Shown here: piece by piece, positions 8,713 through 15,847 of the stretch | Numbering within the stretch: the stretch's first letter is position 1 | Layout: every line of letters starts with the position of its first letter | Source: an uncultured Blautia sp. | Lineage (GTDB): Bacteria; Bacillota; Clostridia; Lachnospirales; Lachnospiraceae | DNA length: 43,732 nucleotides | NCBI GenBank assembly: GCA_900551075.1 | Contig: URVB01000030.1 | Span: 1-43,732 of the forward strand | Direction: 5' to 3' | Notes under the pieces: model-generated | Told to the model about the DNA's origin: nothing | Database searches by the model: none | Seen by the model: the letters and a program-made list of their open reading frames with translations, nothing else | Made by a program: the position numbers and the translations under genes

Positions 8713-9354
8713 TCATGGCTTAATCACTTTAGAGGCCTTCTGCAAGGTTTCCACAATATCATACATATTCGTCACCTCTCCTACTTTCAGCTTGTCGGAA
8801 AGACCATAATAATTCAGACAGGTACCGCAGGTTTTGATCGCAACCCCCCGGGCTCCCAGGCTTTTAAGATCCTCCAGAGAATCCGAGCCCTCTGTCGTCA
8901 ATTCTGCACCTCCGTTATAAAACAGCATCGTATCCGGCAGCTCCTCCATCTGCGTCACTGCATAGAGAAAGCCCTTCATTAAAACCTTTCCGAGTTCATC
9001 GTTCCCCCGCCCCATAGCATTGGCATCCACAGCAATGACAGTATTTCCACGTCTGTCCGGAATACAGGACACTTCCGGGATATTTTGCTTTTCTGTCTCT
9101 TGTGACATATTCTGTCCCTTCTCCTCTGCCCTGGAAATGATGACCACCTCAAAGGAATTTTCCTCCAGCTTCCTGGAAGACACCTCCTTCTGCTCATAAT
9201 TCGCCATTTTGGTCAAATTCTGAACAGCAATTTCATTATCCACCAAAACGGTGATCACGCCTTCCCCATTTAATCCGCTCAGTGCCTTTTTTGCTCTTAC
9301 TACAGGAATGGGGCACTGCTCTCCTCTCGCATCCACTACAATGTTATTTTCCAT
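8713..9354 (-). CDS. yedF: Sulfurtransferase-like selenium metabolism protein (YedF family)
   Basis: This 213-residue protein has two parts. Residues 1-75 are a TusA-like domain (VDARGEQCPIPVVRAKKAL, with the CPxP cysteine at residue 14). After a linker, residues about 100-213 are a DsrE-like domain with a conserved cysteine pair in KTCGTCLNYYGL. This fusion is found mainly in selenium-using bacteria and is thought to carry sulfur or selenium as a persulfide or perselenide. No selD, selA or selB is visible here, so selenium use is unconfirmed. It is the first gene of the yedF / small protein / csoR-type / mrp cluster. An extended -10 (TGG TATAAT, 9410-9402) lies upstream, and the cluster diverges from xpt. 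Confidence 0.88.
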   Translation of the reverse strand: MENNIVVDARGEQCPIPVVRAKKALSGLNGEGVITVLVDNEIAVQNLTKMANYEQKEVSSRKLEENSFEVVIISRAEEKGQNMSQETEKQNIPEVSCIPDRRGNTVIAVDANAMGRGNDELGKVLMKGFLYAVTQMEELPDTMLFYNGGAELTTEGSDSLEDLKSLGARGVAIKTCGTCLNYYGLSDKLKVGEVTNMYDIVETLQKASKVIKP

Positions 9355-9401
9355 TTGTTATCCTCCCATTTCGATATGTTTTTATGTCTTTATAAAAAAA
9401 T

Positions 9402-9410
9402 ATTATACCA
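9402..9410 (-). promoter_or_regulatory. Possible extended -10 promoter of the yedF cluster
   Basis: The minus strand reads TGGTATAAT about 48 bp upstream of the yedF ATG. There is no good -35 at 16-18 nt, so an extended -10 promoter is proposed. Confidence 0.4.
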
Positions 9411-9428
9411 TATTTTTGTCAAAAATAA

Positions 9429-9457
9429 TTGCACTTCCGAAAAGAATGTCGTATCAT
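9429..9457 (+). promoter_or_regulatory. Possible xpt promoter
   Basis: TTGCAC (9429-9434) and TATCAT (9452-9457) are 17 nt apart, 44 bp before the xpt start. The leader is too short for, and lacks the conserved core of, a guanine riboswitch, which often precedes xpt in Firmicutes. Confidence 0.4.
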
Positions 9458-9501
9458 AGATATAATTTCATAAAACGTTAATAAGTCAAAGGAGAGAAGT
9501 C

Positions 9502-10074
9502 ATGCAGCTTTTAAAGAACCGCATCTTTAAGGATGGAATTGTTAAGCCGGGAAACATTTTAAAAGTAGACAGTTTTTTAAATCATCAGATGGACATTGCT
9601 CTCATCAATGAAATCGGGAAGGAATTCAAAGCCCGTTTTTCCGACTGCCCTGTCACAAAAATTCTGACCATTGAAGCCTCCGGTATTGGTATTGCCTGTA
9701 TTACAGCTCAGTATTTCCATGTACCTGTCATTTTTGCAAAAAAAGCACAAAGCTTAAATCTGGACGGAGAAATGTACACCACCAAAGTAGAATCCTTCAC
9801 CCACAAAAAAGTTTATGACGTCATCTTATCCAAAAAATTCCTTGAACCGGAAGACCACGTGCTTCTGATTGACGATTTCCTCGCCAACGGCTGCGCACTT
9901 CTCGGTCTCATTGATATTGTTAAGAAATCCGGGGCAGCCCTGGAAGGCGCCGGCATTGTCATTGAAAAGGGCTTCCAAAACGGAGGAAAGCAAATCCGTA
10001 ATATGGGTATCCGTCTGGAATCTTTGGCCATCATTGACTCCATGTCTGATTCCTCCTTAACCTTCCGGGAATAA
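9502..10074 (+). CDS. xpt: Xanthine phosphoribosyltransferase
   Basis: This 190-residue type I phosphoribosyltransferase converts xanthine and PRPP to XMP in purine salvage. The PRPP-binding loop VLLIDDFLANGCAL is at residues 120-133. The opening, with a KVDSFLNHQ region, and the total length match Xpt. An AAAGGAGAG site precedes the ATG. It stands alone on the plus strand between the divergent yedF cluster and the convergent lipoprotein gene. Xpt works with guanine deaminase to recycle guanine, and a CDA-family deaminase lies in the operon at 24-30 kb, so the two loci may belong to one pathway. No purine riboswitch is seen upstream. Confidence 0.95.
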   Translation: MQLLKNRIFKDGIVKPGNILKVDSFLNHQMDIALINEIGKEFKARFSDCPVTKILTIEASGIGIACITAQYFHVPVIFAKKAQSLNLDGEMYTTKVESFTHKKVYDVILSKKFLEPEDHVLLIDDFLANGCALLGLIDIVKKSGAALEGAGIVIEKGFQNGGKQIRNMGIRLESLAIIDSMSDSSLTFRE

Positions 10075-10117
10075 ATTACCAACTCCTCTACATACGCACA
10101 AGCACAGATGTACAAAC

Positions 10118-10143
10118 ACAGGGACCGCTTACGCAGTCCCTGT
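10118..10143. terminator. Hairpin between convergent xpt and lipoprotein genes
   Basis: An 8-bp perfect stem (ACAGGGAC / GTCCCTGT) lies 43 bp past xpt and 4 bp past the lipoprotein gene. T runs on both sides are weak, so it may act in either direction or be only a partial terminator. Confidence 0.45.
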
Positions 10144-10147
10144 TCCT

Positions 10148-11653
10148 TCATAATTTTCTGGTATCCTTCTTCGGAGCAGGCGTTACCGTCTCTTCTGCTT
10201 CCTCCTCCGGAGCAGGCGTTACCGTCTCTTCTGCTTCCTCCTCCGGAGCAGGCGTTCCCGCGGTCTCTTCCGCTCCGCCAGCAGGCATTGGTGTACCGCT
10301 CGGCAAAGCCTCCGGCTGCACCTCTTCTGCCTCATAATAGCCGTTATCGATCAGCAGCTCATAATTGTCTTTATCGATCAGATGAGGCTCGCATGCATAC
10401 GTTCCGATAATCTTTTTGCCATTGTCATACTGTTCATAATCATTGACCTCCGGTGACTCACCTTTCAGATATGTATCCACTAACTTCACACATTCCTCTG
10501 CAAGAACAGCCCGCTCCATAAAAAGGCTGCAGGCAATTCTGCCCTCTGCAATATCCTTCACGGCTTCTGCCTCACAGCCAACACCGGCAATCAGCGGCCA
10601 TTCTTCACTTCCCGGCCGAATACCCGCCTCTTCAAGTGCCTCCTGCACACTGCACGCCGCTTCATCAAACCCGGTACATACAATATCAGGAGCTTCATCC
10701 TGATAGAACTCCTCCAAAATTCCCGTCAGTCTGGTTTTAGCCCTATTGCTGCTATAGCGCAGTATCCCTGCGTCGTCGAAACTCACCTGCCCGGACCGAC
10801 ACACCAGAGTCCCATCATCCAAGTACGGCTGAAGCACTTCCATGACTCCATTATAGAAAAACAGGGCAGCCGCATCATCCGTGGAACCCATGAAGAATTC
10901 AATGGTACAGGTCTGCTTTTCCTCCTGTGCCTTTTTGATATCTTTTCTGTTTACGATCTCCTCTGCAATCATCTGACCAGCCTTACGCATGTCAAAGGTG
11001 GTGTAATAATTTACCGCATCTGTATCCATAATCAGTTTTTCATAGGAAAATACAGGAATTCCGCTCTCCTTCACCTGCGACAAAATATCGGCAAGCCCAT
11101 AGGGAGTTACAGGAGCTATAATCAATGCCTCTGCCGCTTCCTCCTCTAACATTTCCTGAATCTGAGAGACTTGTCTGGATATGTCTCCATCTGCATATTC
11201 GACTGCTGCTTCATATCCCTCTGACTCCAATTCTTCCTGCAGGGCTGCTCCATCCGTTTCCCACTGCTGCGAATCCTCATCCGGCAGCAAAACAGCTACC
11301 TTTTTTGCCGGCTCAGAATCCTCATCCTCTTCAGCTTCCTCAGAATTGTCCGCTTCCCCTTCAGCTTCGGAATCAGCTTCTTTCTCCGGGGCCGTTTCCT
11401 TCGTCTCTTCCTCCGGGGCCTCTTTATCCTCTTCTTTCTCCTTTTCTTCCTTCTCTTCCTTCTCTTCCTTCTCTATCTTCTCTTCCTTCTCTATCTTCTC
11501 TTCCTTCTCTATCTTCTCTTCTTCGCCGCTGCCCTCCATTTCTGTCTGGGCACTCTCATTGGCTGCTTCCATAGCTTCATTTTTTCCGCATCCGGCAATG
11601 GATGCAGCAAACATTGTCATCCCCAATAGAATACCTGCGGTTCTTTTCTTCAT
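10148..11653 (-). CDS. ChvE-like sugar-binding lipoprotein with long acidic repeat linker
   Basis: This 501-residue protein begins with a lipoprotein signal (MKKRTAGILLGMTMFAASIAGC; lipobox AGC, Cys22), so it is anchored outside the cell membrane. Residues about 40-115 are an extreme Glu/Lys low-complexity linker with EKIEKE repeats. Residues about 118-455 are a periplasmic-binding-protein-1 domain (KKVAVLLPDEDSQQW; FFMGSTDDAAALFFYNGVM; VLQPYLDDGTLV) resembling the ChvE/multiple-sugar-binding group. The C-terminus carries 12-residue PAPEEEAEETVT repeats. No ABC ATPase or permease is adjacent, so it is an orphan receptor that may signal or serve a distant transporter. It lies 17 bp downstream of an HTH regulator gene. 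Confidence 0.87.
   Translation of the reverse strand: MKKRTAGILLGMTMFAASIAGCGKNEAMEAANESAQTEMEGSGEEEKIEKEEKIEKEEKIEKEEKEEKEEKEKEEDKEAPEEETKETAPEKEADSEAEGEADNSEEAEEDEDSEPAKKVAVLLPDEDSQQWETDGAALQEELESEGYEAAVEYADGDISRQVSQIQEMLEEEAAEALIIAPVTPYGLADILSQVKESGIPVFSYEKLIMDTDAVNYYTTFDMRKAGQMIAEEIVNRKDIKKAQEEKQTCTIEFFMGSTDDAAALFFYNGVMEVLQPYLDDGTLVCRSGQVSFDDAGILRYSSNRAKTRLTGILEEFYQDEAPDIVCTGFDEAACSVQEALEEAGIRPGSEEWPLIAGVGCEAEAVKDIAEGRIACSLFMERAVLAEECVKLVDTYLKGESPEVNDYEQYDNGKKIIGTYACEPHLIDKDNYELLIDNGYYEAEEVQPEALPSGTPMPAGGAEETAGTPAPEEEAEETVTPAPEEEAEETVTPAPKKDTRKL
10173..10260. repeat. 36-bp tandem repeat (two full copies and a partial third)
   Basis: Units start at 10173 and 10209 and match over 36 bp. 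A degenerate third starts at 10245. They encode the 12-residue Pro/Glu/Thr repeats at the lipoprotein C-terminus. The multiple of three keeps the frame if copy number changes. Confidence 0.9.
11469..11522. repeat. 18-bp tandem repeat (three copies) in the lipoprotein linker
   Basis: Three 18-bp units (11469, 11487, 11505), flanked by shorter CTTCTCTTC-type repeats, encode the EKIEKE linker. The strand is a near-pure pyrimidine tract for over 90 bp (about 11420-11522), which favours slippage. Copy changes would alter linker length in frame. Confidence 0.9.
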
Positions 11654-11670
11654 GATCCAATCCTTTCTGT

Positions 11671-12294
11671 CTAAATGCCTTTGTATTCCTTTGCAAGAAT
11701 TTTAAGATAATCGCGATAGGACGCCGCCAGCCTTTTCGGCTTCAATATATGTACCTCTTTCCCCATTGCTGTCAGCCACCCAAAAAACTGCGGACCGCTC
11801 ATCTGCGGAGCTGTCACTGTAAAATATCCAAGGGCTTTTTCTTTATACTCCGCGTACTCACCAAAATACGCCTTAATTTCCTGTTTTTTCTTATTGTCAC
11901 ACAAGAGCTTCATCTGTTTCTTTTCACCTGCCGCCCCAGGTTTTACCCAAACGTGCCGCGGCTCTTTCGGGATATCTGCCTGTTTCGGCGTTTCCTCAGC
12001 TTTCTGCTCTTCTGCCTTCTGTTCTTCTGCTTTCTTTAATATGTTTTCCTTCTCCGGCGCAGTCTGTCCTGCAAGATAATAACCGCCCGGCCTTCCTCTT
12101 TTGTATTTTACATCCATTCCGAAATCCCGAAGTGCTTCTATATCATCATAGATACTTTTTCTTTCCGCACGGATTCCATATTCCATAAGTTTTGTAAGAA
12201 TCTCCTGCATTGTCACCACGCGGTTCTCCCCAGTTTCGCGCAGCATTTGCTCCAAAAATAAAATCTTTCCCTTCTGATTATGCGATTTTGCCAT
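11671..12294 (-). CDS. HTH regulator resembling a WYL-family protein without a recognisable WYL core
   Basis: This 207-residue protein starts with a winged HTH (residues about 10-75; VTMQEILTKLMEYGIRAERK and SIYDDIEALRDFGMDVKYKR), as in WYL-domain regulators. Their usual length is near 300. Where the WYL core should follow there is instead a Lys/Glu/Gln linker with AEEQK repeats (residues about 80-112). It ends with a compact domain similar to the C-terminal WCX part (ALGYFTVTAPQMSGPQFFGWL; then the MGKEVHILKPKRLAASYRDY region). It may have lost ligand sensing. It is 17 bp upstream of the ChvE-like lipoprotein gene and probably co-transcribed, so it may respond to or control that receptor. 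Family-level call only. Confidence 0.75.
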   Translation of the reverse strand: MAKSHNQKGKILFLEQMLRETGENRVVTMQEILTKLMEYGIRAERKSIYDDIEALRDFGMDVKYKRGRPGGYYLAGQTAPEKENILKKAEEQKAEEQKAEETPKQADIPKEPRHVWVKPGAAGEKKQMKLLCDNKKKQEIKAYFGEYAEYKEKALGYFTVTAPQMSGPQFFGWLTAMGKEVHILKPKRLAASYRDYLKILAKEYKGI

Positions 12295-12399
12295 ATTTTA
12301 CCCCTTATTTCTCTTAACCCACATTACTGTTCCCCAAATAGCAGGACTGGAGGAACGGTTCTCCTGTTTCCCCGTCATTGAAGGATAAACTGAAAAAGA

Positions 12400-12433
12400 A
12401 AGGTGTCAAAAGCTGATACGCTTTCGGCACCTT
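12400..12433 (-). terminator. Intrinsic terminator after rubredoxin
   Basis: A 14-nt stem with one wobble and one mismatch (AAGGTGCCGAAAGC with GCTTTTGACACCTT) is followed on the minus strand by TCTTTTTC. It lies 13 bp past the rubredoxin stop. Confidence 0.8.
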
Positions 12434-12445
12434 AACAACCGGCTC

Positions 12446-12607
12446 CTATTCTGCCGGTACGAATACATCCTTACCCATTCCGCAGATCGGGCAAACCCAA
12501 TCCTCCGGAAGATCCTCGAATGCAGTTCCCGGTTCGATGCCGCTGTCCGGATCTCCCACCTCCGGGTCATATTCATATCCGCATGGCTCGCATACATACT
12601 TCTGCAT
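12446..12607 (-). CDS. Rubredoxin
   Basis: This 53-residue one-electron carrier coordinates a single iron with Cys6, Cys9, Cys39 and Cys42 (YVCEPCGY and WVCPICGMGKDVF). The start chosen is ATG at 12607, because AAGGAG lies 8 nt upstream and the protein then begins at the usual MQKYVC. A longer reading from 12628 would place the ribosome site inside the gene. In anaerobes it passes electrons to oxygen- or peroxide-reducing enzymes. It has its own promoter and terminator, so it is monocistronic. Confidence 0.96.
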   Translation of the reverse strand: MQKYVCEPCGYEYDPEVGDPDSGIEPGTAFEDLPEDWVCPICGMGKDVFVPAE

Positions 12608-12659
12608 AATATATTCTCCTTTCATCAATTTACCATATTATTATCAAAATTATACCGTA

Positions 12660-12688
12660 ATTATACAATCTGACCTCTTTGAATGCAA
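12660..12688 (-). promoter_or_regulatory. Rubredoxin promoter
   Basis: On the minus strand TTGCAT (12688-12683) and TATAAT (12665-12660) are 17 nt apart. The start site should be near 12652, giving a leader of about 45 nt before the ATG. It lies just past the gatD stop. Confidence 0.8.
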
Positions 12689-12691
12689 GTA

Positions 12692-13411
12692 CTATTTCAG
12701 GAATCTGTGACAGATATAAGCGTTTGCTTCTTTCTCCTGGCCGTCATCCAATGGAGACAATTCCGCATCATCACCGTACTTTTTCTTTAATGCCCGGGAA
12801 ATCAGCCAGTCTGCCAACTGGGGATTCTTTGGAAGCAGGGGACCATGAAGATAAGTCCCGATCACATTTTTATAAACAACGCCCTCATACCCCGATTTTC
12901 CATCATTTCCGGAACCATAAAGAACCTCTCCCAAAGGCTGATTTGCATTGATGCAGGTACGGCCGCCGTGATTCTCAAATCCCACGATGGGCATATCGAA
13001 CAGCTCGCTCTTAAGGACGATATTGCTGATCAGACGGCCTTCCTCCTGCTCAGTATACATATCCACCAGTTCCAGACCTGTTATGGTACCCTGGTCTGTT
13101 TTATAATAATTGCCAAGCAACTGATAGCCCCCGCAGATTGCGATCACAACTCCATAGTCCTCCACGTATGCCTTAAAATCCTTCTGAATCTCCTTGAGCT
13201 TTTCACATACCAGCCTCTGCTCTCTGTCCGAACCACCGCCCAGCAGTACAATATCCAGACCGGCAAAATCAATCTTGTCATTCAGTTCAAAGACAATTGT
13301 CTCTGCATCGATTCCGCGCCACTGGCAACGCTTCATCAGGCACTGGATATTTCCTCTGTCACCGTAGAGGTTCAGAAGATCCGGATATAAATGCCCTATC
13401 GTAATTTTCAT
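12692..13411 (-). CDS. gatD: Lipid II isoglutaminyl synthase, glutaminase subunit
   Basis: This 239-residue class I glutaminase-like protein supplies ammonia to MurT, which amidates the D-Glu of peptidoglycan precursor lipid II to D-isoglutamine on the cytoplasmic membrane face. The catalytic Cys93 lies in AICGGYQLLG and the catalytic His189 in GTYLHGP, positions that agree closely with characterised GatD proteins. It opens with MKITIGHLYPDLLNLYGDRG, typical of GatD. Its ATG overlaps the murT stop by 4 nt (ATGA), so the two are translationally coupled. Confidence 0.96.
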   Translation of the reverse strand: MKITIGHLYPDLLNLYGDRGNIQCLMKRCQWRGIDAETIVFELNDKIDFAGLDIVLLGGGSDREQRLVCEKLKEIQKDFKAYVEDYGVVIAICGGYQLLGNYYKTDQGTITGLELVDMYTEQEEGRLISNIVLKSELFDMPIVGFENHGGRTCINANQPLGEVLYGSGNDGKSGYEGVVYKNVIGTYLHGPLLPKNPQLADWLISRALKKKYGDDAELSPLDDGQEKEANAYICHRFLK

Positions 13412-14745
13412 TTCTGTTCCCCCTCCAGCTTCTTCAGTATATTTCTGGTGCTGAACAATGCCGTATAATTCACCAGAACATAAAGATTGCCCACACCGTC
13501 CGCAATCCGTTCCCGAATCGCCTTTTCTACGTCAGCCTCCAGCATAGATGGAATATCTACGTATTTCAGACGCAGGCGCATGTCCTGACAGCGGATACCG
13601 CTGACTGTAATGGAACGGATGCTTTCCTCCCGAAACCGGTCAAAATCCACATCCCAGAGCCAGGAAATATCAATTCCATCCTGCGCATTGTCATTGATTG
13701 CAATGACAATGTCCTTCGGTGCCGAATCCTGCATGACAGCAGAAATATTCTGGTTAAACCCTGCCGGATTCTTCGCAAGATTCAGAATAATTCCGGTTCC
13801 CCGGATACGGAACTGCTCCATTCTTCCATTTTCCGGATTGAACTTTTTCAGCATATCATTGAAATGCGCTGCTTCGAATCCCGCTGTACGAACGCCTGCA
13901 TATGCGGCCAAAATATTATATACATTATAAAAGCCCTTGTAGTTTGCTGCAATCAACTGATTTTCCACCCGGAAGGAAAGCTGATCCCCGACCCTGACAT
14001 CATCTGCGTCAAAGGTAAGCTTCGGGCGGGCAAAACCACATTTGGGACATTTATAATCTCCAAGCTGACTGTAATGGTAAAAACTATAGGAAAGCCGTTC
14101 CCCGCATTTCTTACAGAATCTGCCCTCCCGAATCTCGTTTGTTTCGTTTTTCATTACAGGATGGCTGATCCCATAAGCAACGTACGGGTTTTTGCTGTCC
14201 ATAGCCAAAAATGCCGACAGAGCATCATCACCATTTACAATGACCATCATTTGCGGCTGCGTCCGAATCATCTCTTCCAGTATGTTCATTGTAAGATCAA
14301 TTTCTCCATACCGGTCCAACTGATCTCTGAACAGATTCGTCAGCACCATATAATCCGGATGGATCGCCGGAAAAATATATCTGGTAGATGCCTCATCTGC
14401 CTCAATACAGGCATAGTCTGCATTCAGATGTCCGTTCAGCTTTGCCCCCAGTACAAAAGCTGCCACAACCCCGTTCAGCATATTAGACCCCGTATGATTA
14501 CAGATCACGGTTTTCCCCTCTGCCTCCAAGGCTGCACACAGCATATTATTTGTGGTTGTCTTCCCGTTGGTCCCACATACAACAAAAATCTTTTCTCTTA
14601 CCTCTCCTGCCAATTCCTTCAGAACAGGCGGATATATCTTCAACGCAATCCTTCCTGCCCAGGTAACACCCTGGCGTCCCATTTTCTTACAGGCATAACC
14701 GGCAAATTTTGCCGCCCAGATTGCCGCCACTCTTCTTATATTCAT
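13408..14745 (-). CDS. murT: Lipid II isoglutaminyl synthase, Mur-ligase-like ATPase subunit
   Basis: This 445-residue Mur ligase family protein activates the D-Glu carboxylate of lipid II with ATP, for amidation using ammonia from GatD. The P-loop CGTNGKTTTNNML is at residues 58-70. A four-cysteine zinc ribbon typical of MurT inserts in the central domain (Cys211, 214, 233, 236), followed by the C-terminal DUF1727-type domain (residues about 300-440; VIAINDNAQDGIDISWLWDVD region). It forms a two-gene operon with gatD (4-nt overlap). The 169-bp upstream spacer contains short GGTATA repeats but no convincing promoter. Confidence 0.96.
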   Translation of the reverse strand: MNIRRVAAIWAAKFAGYACKKMGRQGVTWAGRIALKIYPPVLKELAGEVREKIFVVCGTNGKTTTNNMLCAALEAEGKTVICNHTGSNMLNGVVAAFVLGAKLNGHLNADYACIEADEASTRYIFPAIHPDYMVLTNLFRDQLDRYGEIDLTMNILEEMIRTQPQMMVIVNGDDALSAFLAMDSKNPYVAYGISHPVMKNETNEIREGRFCKKCGERLSYSFYHYSQLGDYKCPKCGFARPKLTFDADDVRVGDQLSFRVENQLIAANYKGFYNVYNILAAYAGVRTAGFEAAHFNDMLKKFNPENGRMEQFRIRGTGIILNLAKNPAGFNQNISAVMQDSAPKDIVIAINDNAQDGIDISWLWDVDFDRFREESIRSITVSGIRCQDMRLRLKYVDIPSMLEADVEKAIRERIADGVGNLYVLVNYTALFSTRNILKKLEGEQK

Positions 14746-14914
14746 ATTCTCCTATCCTTTGTAACATTCTGTTTTACAGTTGCATCTTGTTTCAGATATT
14801 TACGCTGATATCATATTACTTATTATTTGGTACACCTGCCGCGCCAACAGCGGTATACCTGATAAGGTATAGTATATCCTTTTCTACGGAAATGTACAGC
14901 AATATCCTGATTTT

Positions 14915-15847
14915 TCATTTTGCTTTCAACTCCTCCTCCAGAATCACATCCGTACAGATACCCGTTACTCCGGACTTCAGATACTGCCTTGCCTCATCCA
15001 CATCATTTACTGTGTAAACGTATACCAGAATCTGCTTTTCATCAAAAATTCTCTGAATTTCCTCTGTCCAGTATTGTTCATAAACAGTCACCGCAGAAAT
15101 TTCCTTTTCCTGACAAAAACCGGCAATTCGCTCTGCTTCCTCCAAAGAATATTCCTGCCACAACGAATAAAGATAGGCAGGAAAATGATGCACGAGCGCG
15201 ATTCCCGGATACATTGCCTCATTGTAAATTTCCGGGATCAACTGCCCCAGCACAGACTCTGCGTCCGCCTCTTTCGCAATTTCTCTGTATTCACCATAAT
15301 CCTCAATGGTTTTCTGATAATTCCGGACAGAGTACTGCTTGGAATCCACAAGTACAAAAGCATCCGGATATTCCTTCAAAAGAAGGAACAGATCCTTCAG
15401 CGACATCGGCGTATAACGGCCATACAAAGGAGCTGAAAGAAACTCCTCTTCCGTCAGAATTTTTTTGCCCTCCTCATTCCATTGTCCCATAGAATCGTTC
15501 CAATTATGGCGGCACACCCATATTCCATCTGCAGTCCGCGTCAAATCCACCTCAAAAAGCCGGCACCCTTTCGCATAATAGCTGAGAAAGCTCTCTTTGC
15601 AGTTCAGATAAGTTTTCTCCTCCAAACCTCCAAGCGCATGGATAAGCGTACGATAATTCTCCCAGGCAAACTCCGGTGTTGTATCTGTCCCGGGCAATAC
15701 AGTGTCTGATGTCGGCAAAGCTTCATCCGGAGCCGCATCCCTGCCAATCAATACGAAGCATAGAAACAGAATCTCCAGAAAAAGCAATATCCAGCGGGCA
15801 AAACAGCCAAACCTGCCTGTATGCATCTCCCGGTTTCCGGTCTTCAT
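14915..15847 (-). CDS. Membrane-anchored GDPD/PI-PLC-like phosphodiesterase, variant active site
   Basis: This 310-residue protein has one N-terminal membrane segment (residues about 17-34), then an extracellular TIM-barrel of the glycerophosphodiester phosphodiesterase type. Motifs are His70 in HALGG, Glu99 and Asp101 in LFEVDLTRTADG, and His114 in CRHNW. The usual HRG reads HALGG and the usual HD reads HN, so substrate or activity may differ. The C-terminal strand VYVYTVNDVDEARQYLKSGVTGICTD is typical of GDPDs. A role in cutting glycerophosphodiesters from lipids or teichoic acids is inferred. It overlaps the aminopeptidase P stop by 4 nt (ATGA). Confidence 0.85.
   Translation of the reverse strand: MKTGNREMHTGRFGCFARWILLFLEILFLCFVLIGRDAAPDEALPTSDTVLPGTDTTPEFAWENYRTLIHALGGLEEKTYLNCKESFLSYYAKGCRLFEVDLTRTADGIWVCRHNWNDSMGQWNEEGKKILTEEEFLSAPLYGRYTPMSLKDLFLLLKEYPDAFVLVDSKQYSVRNYQKTIEDYGEYREIAKEADAESVLGQLIPEIYNEAMYPGIALVHHFPAYLYSLWQEYSLEEAERIAGFCQEKEISAVTVYEQYWTEEIQRIFDEKQILVYVYTVNDVDEARQYLKSGVTGICTDVILEEELKAK

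Noticed and set aside
9355..9501. Guanine riboswitch upstream of xpt
   Set aside because: The leader is short and lacks the conserved purine riboswitch core; only a plain promoter is seen.
11469..11522. CRISPR or non-coding satellite
   Set aside because: The 18-bp units are contiguous and in frame inside a coding sequence.
11125..11705. Pro/Ser-rich plus-strand frames opposite the lipoprotein
   Set aside because: They arise from the Glu/Lys repeat DNA read on the other strand.
14820..14885. Promoter or operator upstream of murT from GGTATA repeats
   Set aside because: Short imperfect repeats and a TATACT are present, but no -35 at usable spacing was found.
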